In this document: in pieces, positions 5,378-5,910 of the stretch
Position numbering within the stretch: position 1 is the stretch's first letter
Layout: each line of letters opens with the position of its first letter
From: Bacillota bacterium
Lineage (GTDB): Bacteria > Bacillota > Clostridia > Lachnospirales > Lachnospiraceae
Assembly (NCBI GenBank): GCA_023411225.1
Contig: JAEYPA010000159.1
Location: 1 to 5,910, forward strand
Reading direction: 5' to 3'
Length of the DNA: 5,910 bases
The notes under the pieces: generated by a model
Database searches by the model: none
Told to the model about the DNA's origin: nothing
Seen by the model: the letters and a program-made list of their open reading frames with translations, nothing else
Made by a program: the position numbers and the translations under genes

Positions 5378-5478
5378 TGTTTTTTTGATATTTTTTTAAC
5401 ATACCAAATATTAGGAAATATTATTTGATAAGGTATCTTTTAAATTCTCTAAAATGGTAATAATCGAAATCAACCCAT

Positions 5479-5530
5479 AAAACAAAAAAGTGTGCATGAA
5501 TTCTATTTTGATAGAATCATACACACTTTT
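5479..5530 (-). terminator. Terminator of the Big_2 domain protein gene
   Basis: Read on the - strand, beginning 48 nt after the stop codon, a stem of about 19 bp (5530-5512 with 5505-5486) forms around the 6-nt loop TCAAAA, with one G-U pair and one bulged base. The tail TTTTTTGTTTTATG directly follows. It separates this gene from the adhE regulatory region. The + strand version has a poorer tail. Confidence 0.88.
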
Positions 5531-5578
5531 AGTATTCCCCTCACACGGCTAAACCGCTACCATTATTACCTCTTTATA

Positions 5579-5910
5579 TTACGGTATCGTTACACTAACT
5601 GTACATCTTACATACTTTGTACTGTCCTGCTTTGATGTTGCTGTTATTGTTACTGTTCCTGCTGCTACGGCATGAACTTTTCCGCTTTCATCTACTGTTG
5701 CTATGTTTGGATTGCTGCTTGTCCATACTATATCTTTTATTGTTGCATCTGTTGGCGCTACTGTCGCAGTAAGGGTTACATCTGGATCTCCGATTTTTAG
5801 CATAAAGCTTGTCTTATCAAGCGTTACTCCTGTTACAGCATGAATTACTGTTACTGCACAGGTTGCTGTGTACCCTCCATCTGTTGATGTTACTGTTATT
5901 GTTGCTGTTC
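5579..5910 (-). CDS. C-terminal part of a protein with tandem Big_2 (Ig-like) domains, cut by the window edge
   Basis: The frame is open from the right edge to TAA at 5579-5581, giving 109 complete codons (first complete codon at 5908) and no start. The last complete domain covers about the final 83 residues, beginning VTGVTLDKTSFML. It shows the Big_2 pattern: TLTATVAPTDAT, then VWTSSNPNIATVDESGKVHAV, then AAGTVTITATS. The end of a preceding domain (TATITVTSTDGGYTATCAVTV) is visible, so at least two repeats exist, in phase at an 84-residue period. Such domains occur in secreted or surface proteins as adhesive or spacer modules. The protein ends soon after the domain (VSVTIP) with no LPxTG motif, membrane anchor or SLH domain, so any anchor or catalytic part must lie N-terminal, outside the window. 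The ATG at 5803 is internal to the domain and is not the start. Confidence 0.9.
   Translation of the reverse strand, partial: TATITVTSTDGGYTATCAVTVIHAVTGVTLDKTSFMLKIGDPDVTLTATVAPTDATIKDIVWTSSNPNIATVDESGKVHAVAAGTVTITATSKQDSTKYVRCTVSVTIP
5634..5658 (-). repeat. Domain-period DNA repeat in the Big_2 gene
   Basis: These 25 bases recur at 5886-5910 with only two differences, exactly 252 nt (84 codons) away and in the same frame. They encode the TxTITxTS strand shared by successive Big_2 domains. Such near-identity at DNA level suggests recent domain duplication or sequence exchange between repeats. Confidence 0.7.

Noticed and set aside
5579..5803. Separate 74-codon gene starting at the ATG at 5803
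   Set aside because: The frame continues open to the window edge and the ATG is in the middle of a Big_2 domain, so this is the 3' part of a larger gene.

Overview
The window reads as chromosomal DNA from a low-GC, strictly fermentative Firmicute of class Clostridia. AdhE is closest, as far as I recall the family, to AdhE of cellulolytic clostridia such as Clostridium thermocellum and Ruminiclostridium. The intergenic DNA is very AT-rich, ribosome-binding sites are strong GGAGG types, and rho-independent terminators are abundant. Species cannot be fixed from the sequence alone.

Layout: positions 1-127 look like the right end of an IS3-family insertion sequence on the + strand, comprising the last 14 codons of a transposase-like frame, a hairpin and a probable terminal inverted repeat. 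Positions 128-310 hold no gene I can support. Everything else is transcribed on the - strand. From right to left these are: the 3' end of a protein built of Big_2 immunoglobulin-like domains (5579 to beyond 5910) with its terminator (5479-5530); adhE, the bifunctional acetaldehyde/alcohol dehydrogenase (2606-5209); a second, single-domain iron-type alcohol dehydrogenase (1220-2389); and a six-helix membrane protein of the DUF2238/YjdF type (311 to about 1036).

The two dehydrogenases form a fermentation locus. AdhE converts acetyl-CoA to ethanol and regenerates NAD+; the second enzyme would reduce an aldehyde or ketone, possibly with NADPH. Each has its own terminator and a plausible promoter, so they look like neighbouring single-gene units rather than one operon. 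The adhE promoter is a near-consensus sigma-A promoter with three Rex-type redox operators: one contains the -35 box, one covers the expected transcription start and one lies in the leader. This predicts repression when NAD+ is plentiful and induction when NADH builds up. A weaker Rex-like site lies at a candidate promoter of the membrane protein.

The most unusual features are two almost identical 46/47-nt terminator hairpins, one after each dehydrogenase gene, with their loops conserved as well as their stems, and a membrane-protein gene whose ribosome-binding site and first helix point to a non-canonical ATT start. I see no CRISPR array, rRNA, tRNA, riboswitch of a known class, phage gene or defence system. 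The window is mostly ordinary metabolism with some notable regulatory detail.
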